DNA of 16,770 nt from Microthrixaceae bacterium (lineage in GTDB: Bacteria; Actinomycetota; Acidimicrobiia; Acidimicrobiales; Iamiaceae), in the NCBI GenBank assembly GCA_016702505.1, contig JADJDU010000023.1, positions 1-16,770 on the forward strand, read 5' to 3'. Each line of letters opens with the position of its first letter. Within the stretch, counting starts at the first letter, position 1. Below, piece after piece: positions 15,401 through 16,770 of the stretch. Under the pieces are notes generated by a model, which saw only the letters and a program-made list of their open reading frames with translations, did no database searches and was not told where the DNA came from. Made by a program: the position numbers and the translations under genes.

Positions 15401-16337
15401 TCATGTCCCGCAGAATCCCGAGCAGTCCTCCCCGAACAGGGGGTAGATCCCATCCCGGTACTCCTCAATGTTGGCTTCCCCGAGTGGGACCCGCGGAGTC
15501 GTGGACATAGGTTCCCCCACCATCGGGAGGAGACCGGCGCGCTGCCGCTCCCGGAACGCCTCATCAGAAGTGGACCGCCTGCTCCCACTCGTCGGGCGCT
15601 TGGTCTCGGAGCCGTCGCCACTCGTCGTCCCGGTGGAATGGGCAGCCGATACAGGCCAGACCGGGGGCAAGTCCATCCGTGACGCTCCATCCATGCGTGG
15701 CAGCCATCCCGGTCCATCTTCTGGCCCACCAAGGGGTAGAGGTGCTCGATGCAGGCGTGGGCAGGGTCGCTCATCCGCTCGGTCTCATCCCACGGAGATG
15801 CCGAAGGACTGGTTGACGGCGTGATGTAGCGGCCACCGCTGCCTCGGCTTTAACCCCAGCAACTCCCGGATCTTCTTCTCAACGGGCCTCGATCTTGTAG
15901 GTCTTGGTGCAGGTGCGGCGCGTCCTGCCAGGAGTCCACTCGGCCCGTCGTGGCAGCGGTGGGTTCGTCGGGCGCACCTCATCACCCAGGACACCGCCTG
16001 CCCACCCGTGGGCGTCTTTATGAAGAAGGGATGAAGGACCGCTGTTTCCCGAGGTTCTCCGGGGGTGGTTCCTGGGGTTGCGAATGAACAGGTGCTCGTG
16101 TTGAGGGTTGATGTGGTCCTCGTAGATGCTGCCCGCCGAAACCGTGAGGACGGGGATGTCGTGAGCCTCCAACTCCGTCGTGAGCTTTGCCAGGTGGGCG
16201 ACCTCGGCGGGTTCCATCCGGTGTCAGCGAAGATGCACGCATCGAACTTCCGGGAGTTTCCGTGGCGGACATGAGGGCGACCGTTGTGGACTTCCCCCCG
16301 CCCCGAGGGACAGAATGTTCAGCACGTCACGCGTCAT
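15401..16337 (-). CDS. Phosphoadenosine phosphosulfate reductase / PP-loop family protein, frameshifted
   Basis: ATG at 16337 gives MTRDVLNILSLGAGG. One base more in the C/G run near 16292-16301 continues it as KSTTVALMSA, the PP-loop nucleotide-binding start (LSLGAGxxSTT) of phage PAPS-reductase-like proteins. In shifted frames follow FADTGWNPAEVAHLAKLTTE, LEAHDIPVLTVSAGSIYEDH and CTKTYKIE with PVEKKIRELLGLKPRQRW. The key Cys motif LACIGCPFHRDDEWRRLRDQ near 15650, then ERQRAGLLPMVGEPMSTTPR and the end YPLFGEDCSGFCGT, complete about 311 residues. The adenylating PP-loop plus C-x2-C pair also occurs in DndC-type and other nucleic-acid-modifying enzymes. In phages its substrate is unsettled; sulfur assimilation, tRNA/DNA thiolation or nucleotide modification are all possible. 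At least four frame changes. Confidence 0.8.
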
Positions 16338-16656
16338 CTCGGTCCATGCCTTCCCTTCGCTCGGGCCACGGCTCGCTTGGCTTCGGCCACCCTTCTTGTA
16401 CGGGGCCGAGTGGATGATCCAGGCGCAGGTGGGGCAGGTGTTCGGGGGGTCCAGGCCGAGTTCGAGGATGGTGTCGGCTGCGTTGGTGGACCAGAGCATG
16501 ACGCCGACACGCCGGGTGATTGCGGCGTCGGTGTCGTGGGGTACGTCTTGGCGGGTCCGGCTGGGCCGTGGGATCGAGCCCTTCGGCGGCGGCCTGCTCC
16601 TCTAGGACGTGGGAGGGTTCCGAGTTCGTGGGCGGCCTGGGGCATACCACCAGCAT
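16327..16656 (-). CDS. Short paralogue of the DnaB-N-like ATPase N-terminus, with a Cys pair, frameshifted
   Basis: ATG at 16656 has an AGGAG site five bases upstream. Pieces in shifted frames read VLEEQAAAEGLDPTAQPDPP, then QDVPHDTDAAITRRVGVMLW and STNAADTILELGLDPPNTCP. They align one-to-one with the ATPase N-terminus (ILEHQAAAEGLTARPSRTRQ, DVPYDTDAEIGVLGVMLYSM, AAETVLGLGLKP). At DNA level 16523-16570 and 15066-15113 match with one mismatch in 48 bases. After the shared part the copy diverges into NTCPTCAWIIHSAPYKKG, introducing a C-x2-C pair, and ends near 16327 (DRDDA) or, without a further indel, runs into the next gene. The protein would be about 108 residues and lacks any ATPase core. 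Function unknown. Confidence 0.6.
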   Translation of the reverse strand: MLVVCPRPPTNSEPSHVLEEQAAAEGLDPTAQPDPPRRTPRHRRRNHPACRRHALVHQRSRHHPRTRPGPPEHLPHLRLDHPLGPVQEGWPKPSEPWPERREGMDRDDA

Positions 16657-16770
16657 CCGGCTCCTGCGCTTGCCGCCTTGCCCGCCTTGCCCGCTCAGCA
16701 GCGAGCCGAGCCGGCGCACTCTCCGTCCACGTCGGGATGCCCTGGCGTCGATGCTCCACCGCACCCGCCT
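16612..16770 (-). CDS. Unrecognised gene, 3' end only (partial)
   Basis: A minus-strand frame open from the right edge reads EHRRQGIPTWTESAPARLAA, then ERARRARRQAQEPDAGGMPQ and AAHELGTL. The Arg/Ala-rich helical composition could be coding, but no family is visible and the stop cannot be placed because frame changes occur in the downstream gene. It overlaps the start of the short DnaB-N-like gene by about 45 bases. Confidence 0.3.

Noticed and set aside
16224..16499. Fusion of the DnaB-N-like copy with the reductase-family protein in one frame
   Set aside because: The continuous frame exists, but the reductase has its own ATG at 16337, and its frame is wrong a few residues later at a C/G run. 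A missed stop by indel is simpler.
1..16770. tRNA genes, CRISPR arrays, integrase or attachment sites
   Set aside because: No cloverleaf-like sequence, spaced identical repeats, recombinase motifs or attachment core repeats were found by eye; the tandem repeats present are too short and too close for CRISPR.

Overview
This window is part of the genome of a tailed double-stranded DNA phage (siphovirus type, HK97-fold capsid), either free or integrated. Its host is most likely a high-GC actinobacterium. The reasons are a strongly GC-rich sequence with GC-ending codons, a gene order matching actinobacteriophages (HNH, TerS, TerL, portal, S78 protease, HK97 capsid, connectors, tail), and a RepA-type AAA ATPase typical of actinobacterial phages and prophages. 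All genes I can support lie on the minus strand, so transcription runs from right to left. I found no rRNA, tRNA, CRISPR array, integrase, insertion sequence or attachment site.

Right part (16770 to about 12650): replication and metabolism. From upstream to downstream it holds a partial unrecognised gene, a short gene whose product copies the N-terminal region of the downstream helicase-like ATPase, a PAPS reductase/PP-loop family enzyme, a small unrecognised gene, and a DnaB-N/RepA-type ATPase ending in a winged-helix domain. Next comes a gene with a C-terminal DNA-binding-like domain whose 5' half is made of nine copies of a 10-bp element (GGGACCCACC and its complement). A consensus DnaA box lies over that gene's start codon. 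I read this as a candidate phage replication origin embedded in an initiator-like gene. Two small genes follow, one encoding a CX2C/CX2C protein.

Middle (12541 to 7033): packaging and head. HNH endonuclease, terminase small subunit, terminase large subunit (overlapping in different frames), a tiny membrane protein, portal, prohead protease, a repeat-rich capsid leader, and the major capsid protein, ended by a strong hairpin.

Left part (6947 to 1): connectors and tail. A small head protein, head-tail connector, tail terminator, a small protein, major tail protein, an unrecognised tail-module protein, tail assembly chaperone, an approximately 935-residue tape measure protein with a long coiled coil, and two or three downstream tail genes, the last running off the left edge.

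A dominant property of the window is that most long genes are broken by single-base frame changes, often in G or C runs, although gene order, start/stop overlaps and conserved motifs are intact end to end. This looks like uncorrected sequencing indels rather than decay. Gene spans below are therefore given across frame changes, and protein lengths are approximate.
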